From assembly GCA_036823295.1 (NCBI GenBank), contig DAISGD010000096.1:1-6365 (forward strand): a DNA stretch of 6,365 bases, given 5' to 3'. Below, piece by piece: positions 1-4,836 of this stretch (position 1 is its first letter; each line of letters opens with the position of its first letter). A program made the position numbers and the translations under genes. Under the pieces are notes generated by a model. It made no database searches, was not told the origin of the DNA, and worked only from the letters and a program-made list of their open reading frames with translations. Source of the stretch: UBA4742 sp002403895 (GTDB lineage: Bacteria; Actinomycetota; Acidimicrobiia; Acidimicrobiales; Acidimicrobilacustridaceae).

Positions 1-118
1 GATCGTCGGCGCGACGCCGTCGCAGTACCGCGCGCGCGACCACCGCGACCTCGAGGTCGTTCCGTCGTGCGTGAGCATGGTCGCGACGCGACCGCGGCGT
101 GCCATGGTCACGGTCTGA
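1..118 (+). CDS. AraC-family transcriptional regulator, C-terminal end only (partial)
   Basis: The frame is open at the left edge (first full codon at position 2) and ends at TGA 116-118, leaving 38 residues. They begin IVGATPSQYRARDH and continue through VPSCVSMVATRP. The G-x-TP-x-x-YR motif is the usual end of the second helix-turn-helix of AraC/XylS regulators, and a VPxC...M..RP tail is typical of actinobacterial AraC proteins encoded next to VOC genes. The sensor domain and first helix-turn-helix lie outside the window, so no ligand can be proposed. The VOC gene follows on the same strand 130 bp downstream, and this protein may control it. Codons are strongly C-ending like those of the VOC gene. 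The family call rests on a short tail, and another HTH regulator is possible. Confidence 0.65.
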   Translation, partial: IVGATPSQYRARDHRDLEVVPSCVSMVATRPRRAMVTV

Positions 119-236
119 GCGCTAGCAACCTGCGCCGACGGGTCGGCTCCGAACAGGGCGGTGCCGGCGCACCGGAAGCCCGACCCCGCCCCGGCACCGA
201 GCAGGATCGGAGAAGCACACGACGGGTGGGTGCTCG

Positions 237-242
237 TACAGT
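237..242 (+). promoter_or_regulatory. candidate -10 box for a leaderless VOC transcript
   Basis: TACAGT fits the actinobacterial -10 pattern TANNNT and ends 6 nt before the ATG at 249, the spacing expected if transcription starts at or next to the A of the start codon. No Shine-Dalgarno sequence stands before that ATG, which agrees with leaderless translation. No convincing -35 element is seen, so this is a positional inference. Confidence 0.35.
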
Positions 243-248
243 CGTCGC

Positions 249-647
249 ATGACCGTCACCGTCTCCACCATGTTCATCCCCGTCCACGACCCCGACGCCG
301 CTCTCGGCTTCTACCGCGACGCGCTCGGCCTCGAGGTCCGCAACGACGTCGCGTCCGACGGCTTCCGCTGGGTCACCGTCGGGGCCCCGGGGCAGGACGT
401 CGACATCGTCTTGTCCCAGCCGCACGGCGGTCGTTCGCAGGCCGAGGGCGACGCCCTCCTGTCGCTCGTGACGCAGGGGTCGCTGCAGGCGGCGATCTTC
501 CGCTCCGACGACCTCGATGCCACGTTCGAGAAGGTCCGTGCCTCGGGCGCCGAGGTGCTCCAGGAGCCGACGTCCCAGCCCTGGGGCGCGCGCGACTGCG
601 CGTTCCGCGACCCCTCGGGCAACCTCGTCCGCATCGCGCAAGCCTGA
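249..647 (+). CDS. VOC (vicinal oxygen chelate) / glyoxalase-fold family protein
   Basis: The 132-residue protein is the usual size for a single-domain VOC protein with two beta-alpha-beta-beta-beta modules. The first module contains FIPVHDPDAALGFYRDALGL (about residues 9-28). The second contains SDDLDATFEKVRASGAEV, followed by the closing FRDPSGNLVRI (about residues 120-130). His13 occupies the first metal-ligand position of metal-dependent VOC enzymes. The terminal strand, however, reads NLVRIAQA and lacks the Glu that ends many glyoxalase I and dioxygenase domains, so metal use and reaction are unclear. Related proteins include glyoxalases, antibiotic-binding proteins and many of unknown role. 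The start is ATG 249, where family similarity begins. It follows an AraC-type gene, an arrangement familiar in actinomycetes, and uses CTC/GTC codons far more than the genes downstream. It is probably cytoplasmic. Confidence 0.88.
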   Translation: MTVTVSTMFIPVHDPDAALGFYRDALGLEVRNDVASDGFRWVTVGAPGQDVDIVLSQPHGGRSQAEGDALLSLVTQGSLQAAIFRSDDLDATFEKVRASGAEVLQEPTSQPWGARDCAFRDPSGNLVRIAQA

Positions 648-730
648 CCGTCGTCCGCCCGGAGTACCGCGAATACCGCCGGGAGAGGGCGTGACGATGA
701 ACGGCATCCTCTCACCGGTGGCACGATCCC

Positions 731-777
731 AAATCTGAAGGCGAATCGACAATAGGTGTCGTTTCGGCTTCAGATTT
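731..777. terminator. long imperfect hairpin between convergent genes, likely bidirectional terminator
   Basis: AAATCTGAAG (731-740) is the exact reverse complement of CTTCAGATTT (768-777). The stem continues inward through CGAA/TTCG (742-745/763-766) and CGAC/GTCG (747-750/758-761), broken by one G-G and one T-T mismatch. This gives 18 of 20 pairs around the 7-nt loop AATAGGT. The outer stem has A's on one side and T's on the other, as in bidirectional terminators, although the run is only three T's. It lies between the end of the + strand VOC gene and the end of the - strand FGE gene, and it includes the FGE stop codon (770-772). Confidence 0.6.
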
Positions 778-1789
778 CGCTCGGGGCGCTCGGGGCGCTC
801 GGGGCGCTCGGGGCGCTCGGGGCGCTCGGGGCGGCAGCGTCGTGGCGGACGCAGCGGAACCCGATGTGGCAGGTAGAGGTTTCCACCGACTCGGGTTGGC
901 GGGCGGCGGGCCGGAATCGCAGGCAGTAATTCGGCGCGCACAGGTGTGATCCGCCCTTGATGACCTTGCGGCCGAACGGCTCGAGAGGGGCGTTGGGGTC
1001 GAGGCTTTCCGCCTGGGTGGCGCCTCGCGGATTCGAAGGAGCGCAGCAGCCCGTCGTGGCGCCCGTCCGCTTCTGCTGCCACCAGTCGCTGGTCCACTCC
1101 CAGACGTTGCCGGCCATGTCGACCAGGCCGTACCCGTTGGCCGGGAAGGAGCCGACGGGTGACGTGCCCTCGTAGCCGTCGAGGACCAGGTTCTGCCAGG
1201 GGAACTCTCCCTGCCAGGTGTTGGCCAACTGTCGGCCGTCGGGATAGGGCTCGTCCCCCCAGCAGAAGGCGGCACCCTTGAGCCCACCGCGGGCGGCGTG
1301 CTCCCACTCTGCCTCGGTGGGGAGCGCGGCGCCCCGCCACGCGGCATACGCCTCGGCGTCCTCGTAGGCGACCTGCACGACGGGATGGTCGTCCAGCCCA
1401 TCGAGGCTCGACTGGGAGCCGCGCGGCGTGCGCCAGCTGGCACCGGGGACGTAGGCCCACCAGTTGGTGTAGTCGCGCAGGTCGACGGGGCCGGTGGTGG
1501 CCTGGAACACCAGGCCACCCGGGACCAGGAGCTCAGGCAGGGCTCCCGGATAGTCCTCAGCCCGCAGCGGCCGCTCGGCCACCGTGACGTACCCGCTTGC
1601 TTCGATGAACTCGGCGAACTCGGCATTGGTGACCGGGTGGCGGTCCATCCACAGGCCCTCCACCGTCGCCTGCTCGGTGGGCCCCTCCTCGGGATAGAAG
1701 GCATCGGCACCCATAAGAAAGCTGGCTCCCGGCACCCACACCAGGTCTTCGGCCACCGGCGTGCCTGCTTGTGTGGGTCCCGTTGTCAT
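770..1789 (-). CDS. formylglycine-generating enzyme (SUMF1/FGE-sulfatase domain protein)
   Basis: The 339-residue protein matches the FGE-sulfatase fold. It opens with LVWVPGASFLMGAD (about 16-29), followed by DRHPVTNAEFAEFIE (49-63), the core LPTEAEWEHAARGG (156-169), GLVDMAGNVWEWTSDWW (221-237), and the active-site end VIKGGSHLCAPNYC to IGFRC (276-313). True FGEs oxidise a Cys or Ser of sulfatases to formylglycine using O2 and a copper-binding Cys pair. That pair is present here as Cys284 and Cys289 with CxxxxC spacing, unlike the many SUMF1-like proteins that lack it. The final 20 or so residues are six Ala-Pro-Ser repeats, an appendage outside the fold. No signal peptide is seen. No sulfatase gene lies in the window, so the substrate is unknown. 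The start ATG (1787-1789) lacks a Shine-Dalgarno sequence but has a leaderless-type -10 box. EgtB/PvdO-like nonheme enzymes are the alternative, made less likely by the Cys pair. Confidence 0.9.
   Translation of the reverse strand: MTTGPTQAGTPVAEDLVWVPGASFLMGADAFYPEEGPTEQATVEGLWMDRHPVTNAEFAEFIEASGYVTVAERPLRAEDYPGALPELLVPGGLVFQATTGPVDLRDYTNWWAYVPGASWRTPRGSQSSLDGLDDHPVVQVAYEDAEAYAAWRGAALPTEAEWEHAARGGLKGAAFCWGDEPYPDGRQLANTWQGEFPWQNLVLDGYEGTSPVGSFPANGYGLVDMAGNVWEWTSDWWQQKRTGATTGCCAPSNPRGATQAESLDPNAPLEPFGRKVIKGGSHLCAPNYCLRFRPAARQPESVETSTCHIGFRCVRHDAAAPSAPSAPSAPSAPSAPSEI
779..832. repeat. 9-bp tandem repeat, six perfect copies
   Basis: The unit GCTCGGGGC occurs six times in a row with no mismatch (starts at 779, 788, 797, 806, 815 and 824). 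Read on the FGE strand each copy is GCC CCG AGC, so the array encodes (Ala-Pro-Ser)x6 at residues 320-337, directly before the last two residues and the stop. The unit is a multiple of three, so copy-number changes by slippage would keep the frame. The array starts 2 bp beyond the hairpin that spans the stop codon. Confidence 0.95.
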
Positions 1790-1796
1790 GGCGGCG

Positions 1797-1802
1797 AGCC
1801 TA
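1797..1802 (-). promoter_or_regulatory. candidate -10 box for a leaderless FGE transcript
   Basis: On the - strand this reads TAGGCT, fitting TANNNT, with 7 nt between it and the FGE start codon. No Shine-Dalgarno sequence precedes that start, which supports a leaderless mRNA. No clear -35 hexamer is present; a 14-bp palindrome occupies the place where it would be. Confidence 0.35.
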
Positions 1803-1816
1803 CGTCCGCCCTGGTG

Positions 1817-1830
1817 GGGGAGCGCTCCCC
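1817..1830. promoter_or_regulatory. 14-bp perfect palindrome, candidate operator for FGE
   Basis: GGGGAGCGCTCCCC is its own reverse complement. It lies 14 bp upstream of the FGE -10 candidate, overlapping the expected -35 position, where a dimeric regulator could compete with RNA polymerase. GC-rich palindromes of this length can arise by chance, so the operator role is inferred from position. Confidence 0.3.
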
Positions 1831-1881
1831 GAGCGAGGTGCAGACCCCGGTTGGGGCTTCGTTCGGCTCACATCTGGAAAT

Positions 1882-1898
1882 GTCAGAAACGAGTCAGA
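1882..1898 (+). promoter_or_regulatory. direct repeat GTCAGA x2, 11-bp period
   Basis: GTCAGA occurs at 1882-1887 and 1893-1898, exactly 11 bp apart, so both copies face the same side of the helix. The context is TGTCAGAAACG followed by AGTCAGATTTC. Direct repeats with this period are the usual target of OmpR/PhoB-type winged-helix regulators, which include the actinobacterial nitrogen regulator GlnR. The motif does not match the GlnR consensus well, so the protein is not named. Confidence 0.35.
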
Positions 1899-1920
1899 TT
1901 TCTGGCGTAGTTGGGCAATA

Positions 1921-1948
1921 TTGACCACATGATGGCCACATGTTTACT
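1921..1948 (+). promoter_or_regulatory. candidate sigma-70-type promoter toward glnK
   Basis: TTGACC (1921-1926, five of six with TTGACA) is followed after 16 bp by TTTACT (1943-1948, four of six with TATAAT). It points toward glnK and would leave a leader of about 300 nt. The spacer carries two CCACATG copies (1925-1931, 1936-1942), again 11 bp apart, a plausible regulator site. Chance matches of this quality are common. Confidence 0.35.
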
Positions 1949-2074
1949 GCCGGGCAGATCCCGCCGACGGCTGTCCTCAGTGGGCCCTCTGGGGCGGCAA
2001 GATGCCAAACAGCAGTAGGGATCGCGTCCGCTCTGGCCGTGGTGAAAGGAAAGGGGACGGCGGCAAGGCGCGCG

Positions 2075-2093
2075 TCAGATGTACATCATCTGA
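2075..2093. promoter_or_regulatory. inverted repeat TCAGATG-N5-CATCTGA
   Basis: A perfect 7-bp inverted repeat with a 5-bp spacer lies about 170 bp upstream of glnK. Its half-site contains the same TCAGAT core as neighbouring sites at 1894, 2152 and 2160. It could be a binding site for a dimeric regulator. The stem is too short and lacks a T-run, so a terminator is unlikely. Confidence 0.4.
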
Positions 2094-2143
2094 ACGTGTG
2101 GGACGCGTAATCGGACGCGAACGACTGGGAAATGGCGGCTGCT

Positions 2144-2172
2144 TATGGTCATCAGATCGTCAGATGAGTCAG
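2144..2172 (+). promoter_or_regulatory. candidate glnK-proximal -10 box with TCAGAT cluster
   Basis: TATGGT (2144-2149) fits TANNNT and would start transcription near 2156, about 105 nt before glnK. TCAGAT follows at 2152-2157 and 2160-2165, with a further GTCAG at 2168-2172, so any protein binding these copies would sit on the start site. No good -35 hexamer is seen. Confidence 0.3.
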
Positions 2173-2247
2173 CGGTGCCGGACACCGTCGTCGAGTCGGG
2201 CTGACCCACGGTCGGTCCCAACCTCGGCTGAACGGACCGGCGCCCCG

Positions 2248-2255
2248 AAGGAGGA
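2248..2255 (+). promoter_or_regulatory. strong ribosome binding site of glnK
   Basis: AAGGAGGA is a near-perfect Shine-Dalgarno sequence. Three start codons follow in frame: GTG 2256, ATG 2259 and GTG 2262. Spacing is best for GTG 2262 (6 nt after the last A), and only that start gives the canonical 112-residue PII protein beginning M-H-L-V-T-A. Confidence 0.8.
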
Positions 2256-2261
2256 GTGATG

Positions 2262-2600
2262 GTGCATCTGGTCACCGCGGTCATCAAACCGTTCAAGCTC
2301 GAGGAGGTGAAGGACGCACTCCAGGCCATTGGAGTCCATGGACTCACCGTCGATGAGGTCAAGGGCCACGGTCGCCAAGGCGGTCATACCGAGACGTATC
2401 GAGGGTCGGAGTACAACGTCGACTTCCTCCCCAAGGTCCGGGTCGAGGTGCTGGTGGAAACCTCGGACGCCGACAAGGTGGTCACCGCCATCGCCGATGC
2501 CGCCCGTACCGGGAAGATCGGCGACGGGAAGATCTGGGTGACGGCGGTCGACCGGGTCGTGCGGGTTCGCACCGGCGAGCGTGACGTGGAGGCGCTGTGA
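2262..2600 (+). CDS. glnK: nitrogen regulatory protein P-II (GlnB/GlnK)
   Basis: PII is a cytoplasmic trimer that senses 2-oxoglutarate and ATP/ADP and reports nitrogen status to transporters and enzymes. From GTG 2262 the protein has exactly the canonical 112 residues. It starts HLVTAVIKPFKLEEVKDAL. The T-loop has YRGSEYNVDFLPKV with the modifiable Tyr at position 51. The B-loop TGKIGDGKIWV begins at residue 83, and DRVVRVRTGER (97-107) supplies nucleotide-binding basic residues. Tyr51 is uridylylated or adenylylated by GlnD in other bacteria; adenylylation is known in Corynebacterium and Streptomyces. The amt gene follows on the same strand, so this is most likely the GlnK paralogue that gates the ammonium channel; glnB versus glnK cannot be settled from sequence alone. 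Upstream in-frame starts at 2259 or 2256 would add one or two residues. Confidence 0.97.
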   Translation: MHLVTAVIKPFKLEEVKDALQAIGVHGLTVDEVKGHGRQGGHTETYRGSEYNVDFLPKVRVEVLVETSDADKVVTAIADAARTGKIGDGKIWVTAVDRVVRVRTGERDVEAL

Positions 2601-2648
2601 GCGCCACCGATACGTCCCTGTACGAGCGCTCCACTGAATCCCCAACGC

Positions 2649-2656
2649 AAAGGAGA
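2649..2656 (+). promoter_or_regulatory. ribosome binding site deciding the amt start
   Basis: AAAGGAGA lies 6 nt before TTG 2663, which opens a typical signal peptide. An ATG at 2658 is out of frame, meets a stop after two codons and is too close to the site. The rival GTG 2597 overlaps the glnK stop and has only TGGAGG at 4-nt spacing. Confidence 0.65.
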
Positions 2657-2662
2657 CATGCT

Positions 2663-4207
2663 TTGACACCCAAACGACTAGCGGTGGGCGCAGGCCTCAT
2701 AGTGGCGATGATGCTGCTCGCCGCAGGGCCGGCCGCCGCCCAGGACGCGACCGTTCCCGACGTGACCGAGGTCGGCAAGACCCTCACCCTGACGGTGCAA
2801 TCCACCAACCTGTTGTGGATCGTGATCGGGGCGGCGCTGGTCATCTTCATGCAGGCCGGCTTCGCCCTGGTCGAGACCGGCTTCTGCCGGGCGAAGCACG
2901 CCGCCCACGTGGTGAGCACCAACTTCGCCATCTTCGGCCTGGGCTTCGTGGGCTTCTTCCTCGTCGGCTTCCCACTGATGTTCGGTGGCTACAGCTACGT
3001 CCTGCCCGGGTTCGACTTCGGCTATGACCATGCCGTCGGCGGCGCCCTCATCGGGAGTGGCAGTTGGGTCTTCCTGTGGAAGGGTGGCTGGGCCGGGTCG
3101 TTCTTCGACTCCGCCAACCTGCCGTGGAGTGCTGCGGTCTGTGGCTTCTTCCTCTACATGGCGGCCTTCATGGACACCACCGCCACTATCCCCACCGGGG
3201 CCATGGCTGAGCGGTGGAAGTGGAAGGCCTTCGTTGGTTGGGGCCTCTTCTGCGGTGCGCTCTACTACCCGCTGTTCGGCGCCTGGACCTGGGGCGGCGG
3301 CTGGCTGTCGCAGTTGGGCAACTCCGAGGGCTGGGGCAACGGCTACGCCGACTTCGCTGGTTCCGGCGTCGTGCACGCCATGGGTGGCGTCGCCGGTCTC
3401 GCTGGCGCCGCCGTGCTCGGCCCCCGCATCGGCAAGTTCGGCAAGGACGGCAAACCCCGTGCCCTCCCCGGCCATCACATCCCGATGGCCATGCTGGGTA
3501 CGTTCATCCTGCTGTTCGGCTGGTTCGGCTTCAACGCCGCATCGACCCTTGCTGCCAGTGACGTCCAGTTCGCCATCGTGGCGCTGAACACGGCGCTGGC
3601 GGCGGCATTCGGGGCCGTGGCCGGCATGGCCTGGATCTGGATCCGTACCGGCAAGCCCGATCCCGGCATGATGGCCAACGGCATGCTCGCTGGTCTGGTC
3701 GCCATCACCGCCCCTTGCGCTTTCATCGACCCCTGGGCCGCGAGTGCCCTGGGTCTGGTGGCCGGCGTGGTCGTCATCGAGTCGGTGTTCTTCTTCGAGC
3801 GTCGCCTCAAGATCGATGATCCGGTCGGCGCCATCTCGGTGCACGGCGTGTGCGGCATCCTCGGGGTGCTCTCGGTCGGCGTCCTGGCCAACGGCAAGTA
3901 CGGCGCCGGGTGGAACCTCACCAACGCGGTCACCAACCCTCTGCCGGTCACCGGCATCCTCTACGGCAGCGAGGGGTGGGGCCAGCTGGCCTCCCAGGCC
4001 GCCGGAGCGGTGACCATCATCGTGGTCATGGGGTTGTTCGCCTTCGCTTTCTTCAAGCTCCAGAACGCGATCATGAAGGGTGGCATCCGGAGCGACTACG
4101 ACGACGAGGTTGCTGGTCTCGACATCCCCGACATGGGGGTCGTGGCCTACCCCGACTTCGTCGGTACGCACGACAGCTACGCCGACACCGAGACGGTGTC
4201 CAGCTAG
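2663..4207 (+). CDS. amt: ammonium transporter (Amt family)
   Basis: Amt proteins are trimeric inner-membrane channels that take up ammonium. From TTG 2663 the protein has 514 residues: a signal peptide (MTPKRL, hydrophobic run, cleavage likely after AAA at 26) and then about eleven membrane helices. The pore's twin histidines are present as His238 (DFAGSGVVHAMGG) and His394 (SVHGVCGILG), with the structural Asp at 230. The Phe gate appears as Phe169 before MDTTATIPTGAMAER and in WFGFN. The stretch QAGFALVETGFCRAK marks the Amt clade shared with cyanobacteria and eukaryotes. The cytoplasmic tail GLDIPDMGVVAYPDF matches the C-terminal region that couples to GlnK. It is longer than E. coli AmtB mainly through the loop between helices 2 and 3. 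It follows glnK by 62 bp and ends before a strong hairpin. A GTG start at 2597 (536 residues, overlapping glnK) is possible but would put a polar extension before the signal peptide. Confidence 0.96.
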   Translation: MTPKRLAVGAGLIVAMMLLAAGPAAAQDATVPDVTEVGKTLTLTVQSTNLLWIVIGAALVIFMQAGFALVETGFCRAKHAAHVVSTNFAIFGLGFVGFFLVGFPLMFGGYSYVLPGFDFGYDHAVGGALIGSGSWVFLWKGGWAGSFFDSANLPWSAAVCGFFLYMAAFMDTTATIPTGAMAERWKWKAFVGWGLFCGALYYPLFGAWTWGGGWLSQLGNSEGWGNGYADFAGSGVVHAMGGVAGLAGAAVLGPRIGKFGKDGKPRALPGHHIPMAMLGTFILLFGWFGFNAASTLAASDVQFAIVALNTALAAAFGAVAGMAWIWIRTGKPDPGMMANGMLAGLVAITAPCAFIDPWAASALGLVAGVVVIESVFFFERRLKIDDPVGAISVHGVCGILGVLSVGVLANGKYGAGWNLTNAVTNPLPVTGILYGSEGWGQLASQAAGAVTIIVVMGLFAFAFFKLQNAIMKGGIRSDYDDEVAGLDIPDMGVVAYPDFVGTHDSYADTETVSS

Positions 4208-4256
4208 CGGACGTAGGACAACCGCGGCCAGAGAGCCAATCTCCCCGGCTGTTGCT

Positions 4257-4296
4257 GGTCGAGTGCCCGGTGGGTTCGCCTACCGGGCACTCGGCA
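4257..4296. terminator. hairpin terminator after glnK-amt
   Basis: CGAGTGCCCGGT (4260-4271) pairs exactly with ACCGGGCACTCG (4282-4293). Three further pairs (one of them G-U) close on a TTCG loop, making a 15-pair stem with a very stable UUCG tetraloop. It begins 53 bp after the amt stop. There is no T-run, as is common in high-GC actinobacteria. It could also stop transcripts from the - strand gene that ends at 4364. Confidence 0.75.
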
Positions 4297-4363
4297 TTGC
4301 CGGGGATGGATCAGCGCGCCGACAGATCACGGGCTCGTGTCGGGCTCGCGCTCGGTCGGCCTG

Positions 4364-4711
4364 CTACAGCAAGGCGGCGTTGACCTTGGTCACTCGGTTG
4401 AGGTTGCGATGCACGAAGATGGCATTGGCACCGGCGGCAAGCACGACACCGACGAGGACGGCATGGACACTCATGGCTGCGAGCAGGGCGATGGTCAGGC
4501 CCGGCACGAACCAGATCCAGAACAGACGCCAGGCCGGCCGCTGTTTCTGGAACTCGGCGTAGCTGACGGCCAGTTTTGCCTCCTCGGCCGTCTCGACCGG
4601 TCGACCGACGCGCACCAGTCGTCGGATGCGCCGCCGGTCGGCCTTGTCGAGGCTGTTCCACCGTGCGGCGAACTCCTCGCCTTCAGGGGACGTACGCCTC
4701 GCTCTGACCAT
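4364..4711 (-). CDS. hypothetical small membrane protein, two predicted helices
   Basis: I do not recognise this 115-residue protein. Its first 60 residues are charged and probably helical, including LDKADRRRIRRLVRVG (21-36) and ETAEEAKLAVSYAEF (40-54). Two adjacent hydrophobic segments follow at about 62-80 (tryptophan-rich at its start, RLFWIWFVPG) and 83-100 with a short turn between them, then a basic tail HRNLNRVTKVNAALL. The layout suggests a cytoplasmic N-terminal helix bundle on a membrane hairpin anchor. The start ATG (4709-4711) is the first Met, with only a weak GGGG upstream. It is divergent from the antiporter gene, with 125 bp between the two starts, so they could share control. 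Coding potential is supported by the coherent hydrophobic pattern and by the absence of a better frame on the other strand. Confidence 0.65.
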   Translation of the reverse strand: MVRARRTSPEGEEFAARWNSLDKADRRRIRRLVRVGRPVETAEEAKLAVSYAEFQKQRPAWRLFWIWFVPGLTIALLAAMSVHAVLVGVVLAAGANAIFVHRNLNRVTKVNAALL

Positions 4712-4836
4712 AGGCCCCGAATACTGACGGCCGGACAGCCACCGCGCAAACGGGGAGCGCCAGGCCGCCAGCAGGCTGCGCTGGTCTGCCTCCCGTCGTT
4801 CGCCGCGGCCGGTCCAGGCCCAGGAGCGGCGCGCCG
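4712..4836. promoter_or_regulatory. divergent promoter region between the small membrane protein and the antiporter
   Basis: The two start codons diverge from this 125-bp GC-rich stretch, so promoters in both directions are expected. No convincing -35/-10 pair is seen. On the + strand AGGAG (4822-4826) lies 10 nt before ATG 4837, a usable but slightly distant ribosome binding site. Confidence 0.4.

Larger units (their letters stand above)
1790..2261. other. 472-bp divergent intergenic region, regulatory, no gene seen
   Basis: This stretch separates the - strand FGE gene from the + strand glnK gene. Short frames in it have no recognisable product or well-placed ribosome binding site. It holds, in order, an FGE -10 box, a 14-bp palindrome, paired GTCAGA boxes at 1882 and 1893, a promoter-like pair at 1921-1948 with CCACATG repeats, an inverted repeat at 2075-2093, a TCAGAT cluster at 2151-2172 and a glnK ribosome binding site. 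It is long for an actinobacterial promoter region, which suggests that glnK-amt has more than one promoter or a regulated leader. Confidence 0.6.

Noticed and set aside
161..694. A + strand frame overlapping the VOC gene.
   Set aside because: Arg-rich sequence without family features. The VOC frame explains this DNA.
108..1460. A 450-codon - strand frame crossing the VOC gene and much of the FGE gene.
   Set aside because: Arg/Gly-rich composition with no domain. It overlaps two well-supported genes, and its tandem PER repeats are only the minisatellite read in another frame.
770..1902. TCAGATTTC present at both ends of the FGE region (770-778 and 1894-1902), as if flanking a mobile unit.
   Set aside because: A shared 9-mer is expected many times by chance in a window this size, the copies are in different contexts, and no transposase or longer flanking repeat exists.
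1298..1924. A 208-codon + strand frame opposite the FGE start region.
   Set aside because: No recognisable motifs, antisense to a conserved enzyme, and it runs into the intergenic region.
2107..2122. GlnR-like box GTAAT-N6-CGAAC upstream of glnK.
   Set aside because: It matches only six of eight specified consensus positions; several matches this good are expected by chance in this intergenic region on two strands.
2132..2148. Sigma-54-like TGGC...TTAT element upstream of glnK.
   Set aside because: The GC of the -12 element is missing, and actinobacteria generally lack sigma-54.
2213..2239. CGGTCC/GGACCG hairpin just before the glnK ribosome binding site, a possible riboswitch-like leader.
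   Set aside because: Only a 6-bp stem with a 15-nt loop; such structures are common in GC-rich DNA, and no known riboswitch motif is present.
2332..2345. 14-bp palindrome GAGTCCATGGACTC inside glnK.
   Set aside because: It lies in codons for conserved PII residues (GVHGL), so protein coding explains it.
2678..4171. A long open frame on the - strand opposite amt (about 497 codons).
   Set aside because: It is rich in Gly, Asp, Glu and His with no recognisable domain and mirrors the amt codon pattern. Long antisense frames are common in high-GC DNA.
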